Both the position numbers and the translations under genes were made by a program. From positions 8,068,446-8,132,445 of the forward strand of contig NC_063261.1 in assembly GCF_019578655.1 (NCBI RefSeq): a DNA stretch of 64,000 nt, read 5' to 3'. The DNA comes from Ricinus communis (Eukaryota > Streptophyta > Magnoliopsida > Malpighiales > Euphorbiaceae). The notes beneath the pieces were generated by a model that worked only from the letters and a program-made list of their open reading frames with translations, did not search any database and was not told the origin of the DNA. Below, piece after piece: positions 32,927-45,699 of the stretch; within the stretch, counting starts at the first letter, position 1, and the number at the start of each line of letters is the position of its first letter.

Positions 32927-34416
32927 TGATGGGTGCTAAATCGTGTTAGCTACAATCTAAGGCAGTGTACCTATCGATGCAGTCTAGCACTAATGGCGAG
33001 TATCAAGGTCGTATTCCTCGGGAAAGCGAAAGCCCAGAGTTACTTCTTTGTTCTTTGTTATATTAACCTAAAATGGATGATGAATAATTTCTAAACTAAC
33101 TATTAACTACAAGCTAAGTTCTGAGGGAGATGCAGGAGTAATTGATAAATGAAATAATCAAGACAAGAAGACAAACCCAAAGAGAATCTAAACTAGTTGG
33201 CAACCAAACAAAAGATAAAGGATCGGTGAGTCTAATTATGCTACCCGTGAATGAATTCTTAACCATTTCTCTCGAGATAACCGAATTCCTAAACCTAATA
33301 ACCTAAAGTTGGAGTCTCTTCCTAACGATTGATTCTTAAATTAGCATTAAGCTTTAATCCGCCTCTATTAAGCTTTGTTAATTCTTAATCCAGCTAGTTA
33401 ATTATCCTTATCTCTAAGCGATTATTAACCAGTTCTTGCTATTCAAAATTCCAATTGCCAAACGGATTTCTCAATCTCATAAAGCAATCTAAACATCACA
33501 ATTCACAACATCTCATGAATAATGCATTATCTTATTAGTACTGAAAACAAGAAGAATACAAAACCAACTCAAACAATCCAACAATATAATATCAAGCCAA
33601 CATAGTAAAGAAATCCCAATGGATTAAATCAGTCTAGCTAAACATGTTCATGTTTAAAACAATCTAGGAAATCAATTACAATGAAAGAATAATGAAAATA
33701 AAACATGTACACCCTTTTCTCTCGAATTGGATGAACAGCTCCAAATCTGGATCTACACTTTGATTAATCTCCCAAACTGCCTCTTGAATTACTCCACTAC
33801 TGTTTTGCACTCGGAACCTTGCGATTCCGGGATTCTTACTCACCGCAACTCTCTCTTGCACTCAATATCGCGTAAAGTAACCACCAGGCTCTATGTCACT
33901 TCTTCCCCCTCTCTCTCTTTTTTCTAAGAAAAATTCATTTTTCTTATATATATTTAACTCAGCACGGCCTAGTCAGCACGGCCGAAGTCCAGGCCGTGCT
34001 GAAACTGTGGATCTCACCAAGTAGGGTTTCACCACGACCGTGTTTCTCCCCATGTTGGCCACCACGGGCCGTGTTTCTCCCCGTGTTATCCACCACGGGC
34101 CGTGCTGAAGGCCGTGGTGGCTACGGAAACTGTGCCCAAAGTGCCAATTTCAAGAATCAAAGCTAATGGTTGAGCACGGCCAGAGTCCAGGCCGTGCTCA
34201 ATGTATGCATTGCGGGCTCTTGTCCGATATTGATGAATTCTCGTCCGTTTCCGCACATATTGATCTATAATTGCTTAAACAATGATGATGGTCCTATAAA
34301 TGTTCCTGAAATGCAAAAGAACACAAAACACGGGTGATCTGGGAATAAAAGCACAATAATTGCTAAGAACATACGCAATAATATGCAAGCAAATATGTGT
34401 AAAACTATACTCATCA
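32927..34416 (-). repeat. 5' LTR of element B
   Basis: It is 1490 bases, with the same ends as the 28349-29855 copy. A 9-base loss relative to that copy lies near 33265, and a cluster of differences lies at 33730-33890 and 34040-34300. Confidence 0.9.
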
Positions 34417-34421
34417 CATCC

Positions 34422-35469
34422 ATTACAAATTGTGCTCATGATTTTTCTTGTTTGAATGTGCACTGTACTTAATGTTGTTTCTAGAACTTGCTCTGTAATA
34501 CTTGTTGAGGTTACATGAATTTTTGAATACCATTAGATGATTTGGGTAACTTAGGATTCATCACATCTGGCCAAAAGCCTACCCTTTGTTTCCATTAGCC
34601 AGCCAGTTTTGAGCCTTAAACTTTTCTTCATGATTTGCACCTATACATTACATCTACACCATTCTCTACATTTATCTTTTCTTTCACCCTATATAATGAA
34701 TAATTATGTGTTATGCTTCTTCTTTTATGGAATCATAGTGCCTAATTTTGTTATAAATTTACTTAGTCCTTTTAATCATTCTTTGGTGCTCCCTTTAATC
34801 CAAATTGTATAACTATTCTCGTTGTTTGTGTCATTAATCATGCAACCCCTGTACAAGCTGTTGTGGCATATATAAAAGAAAATTCAAACTTATTTCTTAG
34901 CTCTTTTCTTTTTTGGATTTAATTCCTTTGAGCATCATCTACTTCAAATGAGTACTTTTGTTGATTTGGCATTCAGCTCCTGAAGCATTCATTCTAAATA
35001 ATTACATGATTTTTTTAGTATACCTTACGCTTTTATCCAAATATTCTTACCTTTACCTTAGCCACATTTCAACCCTTGTAAAGACCCTTTGATTTTGGTA
35101 TTCATTTATTCGCAGTAGCGAAGATGGGGTTTATGAGCAAGCTTATGGTAAACAGGTTTTGTGCAGCTGCATTGAGGGAATTTTCTTGTTTACTTGTAAA
35201 TACTATGAGTGATTTGAGAGATTCCTATGAGGCAATAGTTCCTAGTCTTTAATGCTGAGTTGTTATATAAGTTGTACTTCGAGATGGTATTACTATAGTT
35301 CTTCTTTGAAGGTATATGATTTGTTTAGCTACTTGAGTTTCATTCTTTATATGTTGAATAAGGTTAAATTATGAACTTTAGCATGGATTTTGCAGGGTGA
35401 TGGTTGCTTGTATATGTATTGAGTTATTGATTGCTTGAGGACAAGCAAAAGCTTAAGTGTGAGGTGATT
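34422..35469 (+). other. Remaining 3' tail and polypurine tract of element A
   Basis: This continues the non-coding tail interrupted by B at 28348. It ends in GAGGACAAGCAAAAGC and AAGTGTGAGGTGATT (35437-35469), the polypurine block with one G-to-A change. The ORF at 34609-34812 is not convincing. Confidence 0.75.
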
Positions 35470-36948
35470 TGATATGCATTGTTTTACACATGTTTATATG
35501 CCCAATTACTTCCATTTTTATGCATAGTTATCTTGTTTTATGCCAGAATCACCTGTGTTTTGGTTAATTTCATGTTTCAGGTGATCATCGATGGACATTA
35601 TCAGTAGTCAAGAGAGATACGTGCAAATACGGACCATAATCCATCAGAGTTTAGCAAGGGCTACCATTTCAAGGTTGAGCAAGGCCTAGACTCTGGCCGT
35701 GCTGAACCATCAACATTTGACCCTCAAAAGTTTCCTTTAGGCACGGTTTTTGAGGCCACCACGGCCTCCATCACGGCCCGTGGTGGCTCAGCATCGACGA
35801 GGGCACGGGTAGGGAGAAGACCTATTTTTCGGTGAGTCGGAGGTCCAGCACGGCCTGGACTCCGCCCGTGCTGAATAACACGAGCTTGACTATGGCCATA
35901 CTAGGACAATAATATAGGTAAAATCGAATTATTTTGCCAGGGTTCGATTTTCTGACTTGAGATTTCACATACACGTACAAGCCACCCTTTTTCAGACTTT
36001 GATATTCGACTTTGGGAGACTATTTCGCATGAAGGACAGTTTCTAGTGGTTTAAGCATCACACTGGAGATCAAGAGTGGATTTGGAGGCATTCAAGAGGT
36101 AATTTGAGGTTCATCATTTAGATATGGGGATTTAGAGTTGTTCATTTGACTTGAAGAAGAAGGGTGTACATGTTTTCAATTTGCTTTTCTGTATTTGTTC
36201 CTTACTTTGTGTTATTTATTAGCATGAGTAGCTAGAACTGTTGAACCCAATGGGGTTCCTTTGTTATTGGATTGCATTTAATGTTTATGAGATTTTGATT
36301 ATCAATACTTGTATTCTTCTTGCTTTCATTATTAATAAGAAATCGTATTATTCATTAGACATTGTGAATTGTGATATTCAGATTGCTTTATGTAATTGAG
36401 AAGTTCATTTAGTAATTGGAAATTTGAATAGCAAGAACTGGTTAATGATCACTTAGAGATAAGGGTAATTGACTAGCTGGATTAAGAACTAACAACTCTT
36501 AATAGCAGTGGATTTAATCTTAAGGCTAACCTAAAATCAATCGTTAAGAAGAGATTCCATCGTTTAAGTTCTTAGGTTTAGGGATTTGATGTTCTCGAGA
36601 GGGAAATCGAATTCAATTTAGAATCCGCTCACGGGTAATCACAATTAGTAATCAATATAATCTCTACCTTCACTAAAATCCAACTAGCCTAAGTCCCCTT
36701 AGGTTTGCTTTTCCCTTGATTGTTTCAGTAAATCTTTGTAGACTGTTTAACATTTAGTTAATCACTTAGCTTGCATCTAGTCATAGAATAGTAACTTCAT
36801 TGATTCTGTTAAGGTTAGATAACATAAGATGCTGAAGTAGTTCTAGGATCATTTTTTCCCGAGAATATGACCTTGATACTCGCCATTAGTGCTAGTCTGT
36901 ATCGATAGGTTCACTGCCTTAGATTGTAGCTGCATAAATAGCCTATCA
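35470..36948 (+). repeat. 3' LTR of element A
   Basis: It is 1479 bases, TGATATGCATTG to GCCTATCA, followed by TCTTC (36949-36953). CACGG/CCGTG words are at 35680-35885. Confidence 0.9.
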
Positions 36949-36953
36949 TCTTC

Positions 36954-37445
36954 TAGATCAATTTGCCCCTAATTCTCACACTTGGCTCTAAGTCTTGCAA
37001 TTTTTCCTAATGGCTCAACTTGTATTTTTCTAAGAAGATGTGCTTGGGGACTTAAAGCCAATTTTTCTCATTCCCTAAGTTGTGCATCTATAACCATTAT
37101 TCTGCTTATCCTCGCAGCCACATTAGGGCTAGACCAGGTTGAAAGAGGTGAGAGTGATCAATTTAGCTACAATTCGGCCACCTTGTAGGTTAGTAACCGC
37201 ACCTTCCATTTTCATTTATTATGTATCGCTCTAATTTTTGCCTAAACTGCCCTTTCTTTGTATTTTATTTCCATTTTTGTTGTTACTTCCGTGAAGGTGT
37301 GACTACAAGACAAGTTGAAATTATTGGTCACACCGTGTGTTCCTCTAAGACAGTATGGTCTCCAGCACCTTCTTAACCAATCCTATTCCAGACATGTGAA
37401 TGTTTACACTAAGTGGCAGGAGTTTCTGAAAGACTTTCGGGACAC
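36954..37445 (+). pseudogene. 3' part of the ORF interrupted by element A (DUF7745-like)
   Basis: After the target duplication the frame open at 9587 continues as DQFAPNSHTW. Further protein-like text follows, with stops and shifts: a small open frame at 36982-37188, then QYGLQHLLNQSYSRHVNVYT with KWQEFLKDFRDTN to about 37440. It abuts the RNase H end of the minus-strand Tat pol, tail to tail, which suits an antisense ORF of that Tat element. Function is unknown. Confidence 0.5.
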
Positions 37446-37559
37446 CAACATATTTTAGGTGTGCTTGTGGTGGCAACTATCCCACGTGACTCTGCAAACA
37501 TTGGTCGGACTCTATTTTTGCTTCTTCTACTATCCTTTACGGCTAACCCACTAGTATGG

Positions 37560-38240
37560 TCTTCCTCAGGGGCTTCCTTAGATTCCAATTGAGCTCGGCC
37601 ATAGCCTGATGTTTACCAGATCTAATGTGCATGCTTCATATTCTGCCATGTTGTTTGTAACCTAGAAGTTCAACTTTTTGGCCAGAGGGATTACCTCACC
37701 TATCGGGGTTGTTAAAATAATTTTGATTCTCGTTCCCTTTCGAGTAAAGACCCTGTCGAAATATAGCCTCCACCCAACCACTGAATTGGTGACCAACCCT
37801 TCATCTGGGAATTTAAAATCACAAGGCTCACTTTTGGCAATCGAGTTCTACACTAAAAACTCCACCACTGCTTGGCCCGTTACTGCTTTCTTAGTCAGGT
37901 ATTCAATCTCAGATTTTGTCAACATGATAATCCACTTTCCTAATTTCCCAACCGAAGGTGTCCCCTACAAATACCTCATAGAGCCGTGCCTTAATACCGC
38001 CTACACGTTGTAAGACTAAAAGTAGTGTCATAGCTTCTTCGATGACCATGCTACTGCCAAGCACATTTTTTCCACTTTATTATACTTACTCTCGTAGGGT
38101 ATTAGCTTCTTTCTAATGTAGTACACGGCATGCTCAATTCCTTCTTCTAAGACTTGTGCTAGTATTGCCCCTAAAGCTTCTCCTTCTACGGCTATGTATA
38201 GGATGAGGCTTTTCCCTGGCTGTGGAGGCTATACACATAT
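37560..38240 (-). pseudogene. Tat-type RNase H, degraded
   Basis: On the minus strand: LILYIAVEGEALGAILAQVL near 38210, then EHAVYYIRKKLIPYESKYNK near 38110, and NNMAEYEACTLDL near 37650, which is the second RNase H-like region of Tat elements. No integrase follows, so that part has been deleted or lost before the antisense ORF. Stops occur throughout. Confidence 0.7.
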
Positions 38241-38349
38241 TGACTTATGTATTACACTTTTCCCAAGAAGCCCTTGACTTCCTTTTTTGTCTTGGGTGTC
38301 AGCATGTCTCAAATGGCTTTCACTTGTTAGGATCCACCTTAATGCCTCT

Positions 38350-39250
38350 CTCACTTACCAAAAATCCCAATAGTTATCCTGATGTGACCCTGAATATGCA
38401 TTTCTTATAGTTCAGTCGAAGGATATTCTTCTCAACTCTCTCCAAGGACCGATCCAAGGCCTCTGCATGTCCTTTGAAGGTTGTAGTTTTGACTATTATA
38501 TCATCCACACAGATTTCCACTTCCTTATGCATCATATCATAGAACATAGTAACGGCCATTCGCTGATAGGTAACCTCGACATTCTTTAACCTAAATGGCA
38601 TGACCCTATAGCAAAATACTCCCCACATGGTGATAAAGGTTGTCTTAAGTTTATACACCACTAACATCATTATCTGGTTGTAGCCCAAAAACCCATCTAC
38701 AAAGGAGTACATGGCATGGGATGCTGTGTATCCACCAAGACATCTATATGTGGCAAGGGAAAGTCGTTTTTAGAAGAGGCTTTGTTAAGGTCCTAGTAGT
38801 CCACACAAACTTTTACTTTTTCGTCCTTTTAGGAATTTGAACCATATTGGCCAACCATGTCGGATATTTTATCTCTTCTAGGAACTTGCCTTCTATCTAC
38901 TTTTGGATGACTTCCTTAACCAACTAGGCCCATTTCGGACAGAGCCTGTAGAGCTTCTGTTTGATAAGCTTGACCTCTAAGTGAGTGGGTATTTTGTGTT
39001 TAGCTATCTCTCTGTCCACTCTTGGTATGTCTTCATATGACCAGGCAAAATATTTTTGTCTTTTTATTAATGTCTTTGTTATTCTCTTTTTCTCCTCAAG
39101 AATCATATTAGCTCCTAGCAAGATTTCTTGAGGAGAACCAGTTATGCCTAAATCTAATGAATGGCATAGCATGGAATTAATATCAAATATGCATACGGGA
39201 TGATCATCAAAATGCAAATCTCCATCAGGCAAAACATCACACAAGTAGAA
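38350..39250 (-). pseudogene. Tat-type reverse transcriptase, degraded
   Basis: The minus strand shows KYFAWSYEDIPRVDREIAKH near 39060, LYRLCPKWA before 38924, YSFVDGFLGYNQIMM at 38710, MPFRLKNVEVTYQRM near 38600 and VEICVDDIIVKT near 38520 (the YxDD box as CVDD). The stretch 38712-38374 is open for 112 codons. Stops break the front part. It is a separate copy from the RT ending at 6177, because both contain the MPF..K region. Confidence 0.8.
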
Positions 39251-39939
39251 TTGATATGCATTTCATTAAATTTTGCGGCTAGTTCATCTGCATTATCAAA
39301 TGAGTTCGAGACAAACATGTCCTCAAAAAAATACATCACAAATAGAGTTCTAAATAAAGCGGCCACATCGACCATCTCTTCAATGGCTGGTATGGACTCT
39401 TATACTTTGCCCTAATTTCCAAAGTGAGCTTTTTCTCTTAGAGCTGCTTGATCTTCTCAACCCTCAAGGATCGAAACTGTTATGCAAAGATTCAAATATT
39501 GGGCGGGACCTCCTCTCACCATCAATCTAATGTTTGGTCTTACCATCAGACAGGGAGAAGGCTCCCTCCTTTCCGAACTGGATGAACCTGCTTACTAGTG
39601 ACTTTTCCTTGTTTTTGCTTTTTGGCTAGGGAATCGCCCTCTTTCACGCCAATCATAATAGAGTTGCCTTCGATACCTAGGTCATCCTATGAGCTGACTC
39701 TATCGTGGCCTCTACCCAGGCTGAATCTAGGGGTGTGCCCCATTTGCCTCATCATCCTCATGGCCGAAGTGTCCCTCGCACGGACTTGGGCTAACAGTAT
39801 CTTGGCTTTGCTCTTTTTGACCTCTTCTCCTTTTGCTTCCTCTTTTTCTGGCTCTAGCATGGCCATTTGAACCCTGCGAAGGCCTACTCTTCAATAGCAT
39901 CTATTACTCGAACCCCAACCTCAGTAGCCTTAATTGCTA

Positions 39940-40360
39940 ATACCTTACCTTCATGCAGAAATTTGACCATTTAATGTAAAGTGGATGGGACACCCCTCGA
40001 GCACGAAACCATGGTCTTCCTAGGAGAATTGCGAATAGACCGGTAAGTCCAAGATAACAAATTCGGTCACAAATTCGATAGGCCCTACCTTCACTAAAGC
40101 TATAAAGGTCCTACAGTCTTACCTCTTCCACTCATCACAGTGTTGGATGAGTGGAAGTGGGCCCTAAATTATCCTTCTCCAACCCCTAATTGCTTAGGAA
40201 CCTCAACAAACATATATTAATCCTTGACCTATCATCGACCATTATGCACGAGCTCCTTACCCTATTGACCGTTGCTTCTATATATAGTGGCCGATTATGC
40301 TCCCTTCCTTCAAGTGTCAACTCTTCGTTCGTAAAATTGATTACTTTTAAAAGTCTCCCT
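39940..40360 (-). pseudogene. Tat-type protease remnant
   Basis: Read on the minus strand near 40100-39950: ALVKVGPIEFVTEFVILDLP, then ILLGRPWFRARGVPSTLH, across a frameshift. This is the C-terminal half of the Tat aspartic protease. A related copy on the + strand is at 54.3-54.8 kb. The active-site Asp region is not clear here. Confidence 0.6.
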
Positions 40361-41235
40361 TAGAGCTGAAACTAAATTTTCGAAGGTTGCCTCCAGTGAC
40401 ACCACTATCTGATCCAAGACCTCAGTCAACGTCTTGAAGTGCTCTAGGAATGCTTCCAATAATTGCTAGACTGAAATGGTGGCATGGGTTTTTTTTTTCA
40501 GTTGCCTTAACAGGGCGTCCTCACTTGCCTTCGGCTCACTCTTCTTCTCTTCTTTCCCTTTCTCTACTTCTTCTTCCCTCTTCTCTCCTTCAGACTGCTT
40601 GCTCATGTCATTATACACCCATCTACCTCAGAAGATACCCTCAACTACCTCGCTCATTGCTCTTGGATTGTTGTGTTAAATTCCCTCTAGATATCAAGGG
40701 GTCCTACCCGGTGTATATTTTCTTCTCTCTACTTACTTCCTCAGACATCGAAACTCGTAGTCGTGGAGGACTGGGTCCCAAAGCTGTCCTAGAGGTGAAT
40801 GAGTATGACTCACTCATCATCTTTTACATACTTGTATTTTACTCTCTCACACTCCCTAATTTTCTCTCTCTCTCTCTTTGCTCTAGGGTTTCTGAAAATG
40901 ACTTAGTAGTTATGAACATAGTCTTCTAGGATACCAGAACTTACCATAATGGTTGGGTAAGTTGGTGGACAAGCGTTGTTGCAGTTTAGCAGTAGGTTAG
41001 CTCTTTTTCCTTTTTTCGGGTCTATTATCTTACTATCGTCAATCAGCCTAAATATCATAACCCAAGCTTTTGCAAATTTCTATCTTGTGACCATTCATCT
41101 AGTGGTATTGGTAATAAGACCATGCGTCTTTTCCCAACTGAACTATTCCCAGCCTAATGAGCGGAGCTTCAACAACTTATGCGCTGGCAGCTTTACCATA
41201 ACCTAGGATAAAGGCACTGGGAACTTAAAGAACCT
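40361..41235. other. Low-information stretch between Tat protease and gag
   Basis: It is probably decayed Tat gag-protease connector. Open frames on the + strand (40450-40929 and others) are Leu/Ser-rich and pyrimidine-driven. They have no recognisable motif and are best seen as chance frames. Confidence 0.4.
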
Positions 41236-42200
41236 GCACAACTATGCCGAAGCATTGTACCCTACTACCAACACACTCACTTTCTTAGATATCGAGGCAT
41301 TCCCACTCCTCCTTCTATAGGCACTCTTTTTCAACTCAACCTCCTCCATGTTGGCCGCGCACTCTTGTAGGTCTTCAAAATTCTTGATTGGATATGCAGC
41401 CAACCTCTCATAAATATTAGGTTGCATGCCCTTAATGGCAAACCAGACTTGGTCTCTCTCAGTTGGCTGGGTTATCATCTTTCCTACCTTCGTCCTAAAT
41501 CAGAGGATGAAGTCCGAAGTTGTCTCATTGTGCAACTATCGGGTTGACTCCAAATCCTAACTATTGACCTCTACCTCTATGTTGTGCTTGTATTGCCTTC
41601 TCCTCTAACTGCCAATAACACCTAGGAATGGCGCCGCTCAATTACAGCCCAAAGTACTTCACTATCTACTGCTTGGTCAAATTTGAGCAAGTAGATATCC
41701 CCACTCTGTAAGAGTCCAAAATAGCATAGGACTCACATTCCTCTTAGAAGTCACTGCCATAGGATCATCAATATCCTCTATTTTCTCTCGCCCCTTCAGC
41801 TTTAACATCTTCTCCATTCTTTTTGTTTGGCATCTTAGCAAACTTAGGATTCATCGATATCAGTGCAAGAACTTGCACAAAACCGGTTGGCCTTGTTAGT
41901 TTCTCATTGTCGTCATTTATAAATTCATATGAATTTTTTGCAAACTACTTTTCCTTTTCTATTGTCAAAGCAGCAAAACACAAAGTGACAATGGGAGTTG
42001 GCATACTAGCGCCATTTCCTAATACTGTACCACTGCTCGTAGCATTCCTTGCATTCAGCATAGGTAGTAGTAGCTTTAATAAATTTGTTTATTGTTTGAC
42101 CGTTTCCATTAGGTCTTGTACCTGACTTATCATGGCTGTAACCTCTTCTTTTAGGGCTTGTACCTCTAATGTTGCTCTTCAGTCTCAACCATCTCTCTAA
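41236..42200 (-). pseudogene. Tat-type gag core remnant
   Basis: The minus-strand frame 41478-41242 reads ERDQVWFAIKGMQPNIYERL then FEDLQECAANMEEVE, the C-terminal half of a Ty3/gypsy capsid domain. Upstream (to 42190) there is broken text with a coiled N-terminal part. It would form the particle core. Several stops are visible. Confidence 0.6.
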
Positions 42201-42411
42201 CTAGTGTATGCCCTCGCCTAACCCAAGCAATGATGAAATGGCTACATTTAGTGAAAGGGTTAGAAATCTATGAATGGGAGAACTCGATGGCATGTATGTA
42301 TGTATGCTATCTTCTTGACCTAATGATTTGTCAGGATTAATAAGAAAAAAAGATACTCTTTATTAAGCAAAAGGATTATTGTACTGCCATTAGTTTTTCA
42401 TAAATATAGAG

Positions 42412-43851
42412 TGATAGGCTCTTTATGCAACCTACACCTAAGGCAGTGAACCTACCGATGCAGTCTAGCACTAATGGCGAGTATCAAGGTCGTATTCCTC
42501 GGGAAAGTGAAAGCCCAGAGTTACTCCTTTGTTCTTTGTTATATTAACCTAAAATGGATAATGAATAAATTCTAAACTAACTATTAACTACAAGCTAAAT
42601 TCTGAGGGAGATGCAGGAGTAATTGATAAATGAAATAATCAAGACAAGAAGACAAACCCAAAGGGAATCTAAACTAGTTAGCAACCGAACAAAAGATAAA
42701 GGATCGGCGAGTCTAATTATGCTACCCGTGGATTTATCTTAACCGAATTCGGTTTCTCTCTCGAGATAACCGAATTCCTAAACCTAATAACCTAAAGTTG
42801 GAATCTCTTCCTAACGATTGATTCTTAAATTAGCATTAAGCTTTAATCCGCCTCTATTAAGCTTTGTTAATTCTTAATCCGGCTAGTTAATTATCCTTAT
42901 CTCTAAACGATTATTAACCAGTTCTTGTTATTCAAAATTCCAATTCCCAAACGGATTTCTCAATCTCATAAAGCAATCTAAACATCACAATTCACAACGT
43001 CTCATGAATAATGCATAATCTTATTAATACTGAAAACAAGAAGAATACAAAACCAACTCAAACAATCCAACAATATAATATCAAGCCAACATAGTAAAGA
43101 AATCCCAATGGATTAAATCAGTCTAGCTAAACATGTTCATGTTTAAAACAATCTAGGAAATCAATTACAATGAAAGAATAATGAAAATAAAACATGTACA
43201 CCCTTTTCTCTCGAATTGGATGAACAACTCCAAATCTGGATCTACACTTTGATTAATCTCCCAAACTGCCTCTTGAATTACTTCCACTACGGTTTTGCAC
43301 TCGGAACCTTGCGATTTCGGGATTCTTACTCCCTGGAACTCTCTCTCGCACTCAATACTGTGCAGAAACCGAACCAGTCGCGAGGGCTTTATGTCACTTC
43401 TTCCCCCTCTCCCTTTTCTAAGAAAAATTCATTTTTCTTATATATTTAACTCAGCACGGCCATGTTCAAGGCCGTCAAGACTACCAAGTCCAGCCGACAA
43501 CCGTGGATCTCACCAGTAGGGTTTCACCACGTGTTTCTCCCGTTGGTCGTGGGTGGCTACTAAACTGTGCCCAAAGTGCAAATTTCAAGAATCAAAGCCA
43601 ATGGTTGAGCACGGCCAGAGTCTAGGTCGTGCTCAATGTATGCATTGCGGGCTCTTGTCCGATCTTGATGAATTCTCATCCGTTTCCACACGTATTGATC
43701 TATAATTGCTTAAACACCGATGATGGTCCTATAAATGTTCCTGTAATGCAAAAGAACACAAAACACGGGTGATCTGGGAATAAAAGCATAATAATTGCTA
43801 AGAACATACGCAATAATATGCAAGCAAATATGTGTACAACTATGCTCATCA
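42412..43851 (-). repeat. 3' LTR of element C
   Basis: It is 1440 bases, TGATAGGCTC to CTCATCA on the + strand. The CACGG-rich part (43450-43640) has lost segments compared with the right copy, which accounts for the ragged text near 43480-43560. Confidence 0.9.
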
Positions 43852-45366
43852 AATTACCCCACACTTAAGCTATTGCTTGTCCTCAAGCAATTAACAACTC
43901 ACCCCATAAAACTACAGTTAGCAATTCCTTTCAGTTTATGCCCTTAGTCCACAACAGAGAGTATTCAACACATCTCAAAGGATACTCAATCATAAATCAA
44001 ATTACAAATCATTAACAAAGAATGGAAATAATATTAATGCATGAGTAACTTAAATGACAACTCAACACAAACATCATGAACCAATGCCTCACAGGGATCA
44101 CTCAAGTCGCTCAAAGTGTATATTAGGTGAATAACAAATCCCTCAAAGCAAATGCACAAGACCCGCTCACCATAAGCTTGCTCATAAATCATATCTTCGC
44201 TACTGTGAATAAGTAAATACCAAAATCAAAGGGTCTTTACCAAGGTTGAAATGGGGCTAAGGTAAAGGTACGGAGATTTGGATAGAAGTGTGAAAGTCGG
44301 AATTCGCGATAAACAATAGTATATGCTCAAAGGATTAAATGCCTAAGATCACAAAAAGAATCATTCACTAAAATCCCTACTTCATAGAATAACGCTCGCA
44401 AATGCTCTAAATCCAATAAAAAGATAAATAATTAAAGAGATTTGTTTATTATATATTCTTTTTTTTCTTCTTCTTCTTTTTTTTCTCTTTTTTTTGTTTT
44501 GTTTTTATATAATAATGAACTAGCAGCTTATTAGCGACCGCTGCATACAACTCGAATAAACATAAAGAATAACAAATACAAATTGGATCAAAGAGAGCAT
44601 TTAAAATATCAAAAAGATTTAGTGAATTTACCAACATAGCAACTAGCATTTTAATCCCACATAAAGTTGAATAAATCATAGAAAGAAATTCCAGCATAAG
44701 GGTAAAGGAAAGATAAATGTAAAGAATGGTATAATTGAAGTGTATAGGTGTAGATTATGAAGAAAAGGTTAAGGCTCAAAAACTGGCTAACTAATGGAAA
44801 CATAAGGTGATAGGCTTTTGGTCAAATGTGGTGAATCCTAAATCGCCCAAATCATCTCATGGTATTCACAATATTCATGTAACTTCAACACGCATTACAA
44901 AGCAAGTTCTAGAAGCAAAGTTAAGTACAATGCACACTCAAACAAGAAATATAAAGAGCATAAGTATAATGAATGCTCAACTGGCTCAAAATCTCACTTT
45001 CAAGTGTAGTATTAGGTGTAGTTGGTTCGCAACATCATTAATTGAATCATTACTTAAGAAACACATGCATATGATATTATCAACGTTCTAAGTTAAAATT
45101 CGACAATTCGAAAAAACAATTAAATAACACCGGTTTAACCCGGCAGGGTTGATGTGTAAAACACCATAAATTATTTTCTAAGGACAATGAACAGCAAAGA
45201 AAAGTAACTACAATTCTATAAATCAAGTCATCAATCAGCTCAAAAATAGCATACTCAAGTGCATAAAAACACAGTGTCCTAACATTCCCTAAAAATACAC
45301 AACACCTAGCCATAGCAATTTCAGATATATTAAAAATCCATATGAGAGATTAAGGTTTACCCATAA

Positions 45367-45402
45367 GCACCCCACACTTGAAGAACACACTGTCCTCAGT
45401 GT
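45367..45402 (-). promoter_or_regulatory. Hairpin block in element C
   Basis: Minus strand: ACACTGAGGACAGTGT (perfect stem), then CTTCAAGTGTGGGGTGC. It is equivalent to the blocks in N, A and B. Confidence 0.58.
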
Positions 45403-45699
45403 AAAATGTTATGGATACCCCACATGGAATGCTCAACTAAGAGAACAAAGGCAATACAATCCAAGTGCATGCCATGTATGAAAAATAAAGTAAATAAATG
45501 CAGAAAAATAAAAAGATCTAGGGGACTGCCCTGATCATCCATCGAGGCTGATGTTGTGGAAATTCAGTGCCACCTCAGAGAATCAAAATAATAAAATAAA
45601 GAAATAAAATCGAAACTGAAAATATGAAAACTAAAACTAATAAAATGTTTCAAAACAAAAGGTTAAAATATTAAAGATTAAAGATAAAGTTTGGGGTGC

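Larger units (their letters stand above)
28349..34416 (-). mobile_element. Element B: young non-autonomous Athila-like element, no pol and no envelope-position ORF
   Basis: It lies on the minus strand in the 3' tail of A. Its LTRs are 28349-29855 (3') and 32927-34416 (5'). The flanks are CATCT (28344-28348) and CATCC (34417-34421), a 5-base duplication with one change. The 3.07 kb interior holds a perfect tRNA-Asp primer site, a uORF, the mini-gag ORF, the hairpin block, the 3' tail and the polypurine tract. Everything from protease through the envelope-position ORF is missing. The LTRs are almost identical over the U5 half. Most differences fall in the CACGG-rich part and near 29280-29330. 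It is the youngest insertion here. Confidence 0.9.
9588..36948 (+). mobile_element. Element A: full-length old Athila-type Ty3/gypsy retrotransposon, twice interrupted
   Basis: Two LTRs (9588-11063 and 35470-36948) share TGATATGCATTG starts and CCTATCA ends and are flanked by TCTTC duplications. Removing nested elements N and B with their duplicated bases leaves about 13.0 kb, a usual Athila length. The order is LTR, tRNA-Asp primer site, gag, protease, RT, RNase H, integrase, internal CACGG-rich block, envelope-position ORF, long 3' non-coding tail, polypurine tract, LTR. The first 200 bases of the two LTRs differ at roughly 17 sites, so A is the oldest resolvable insertion. Every coding section carries stops or frameshifts. 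Confidence 0.92.

Noticed and set aside
40450..40929. Protein of 159 codons on the + strand
   Set aside because: Composition is Leu/Ser-rich from pyrimidine-rich DNA. It has no motif and lies antisense to the Tat gag-protease connector.
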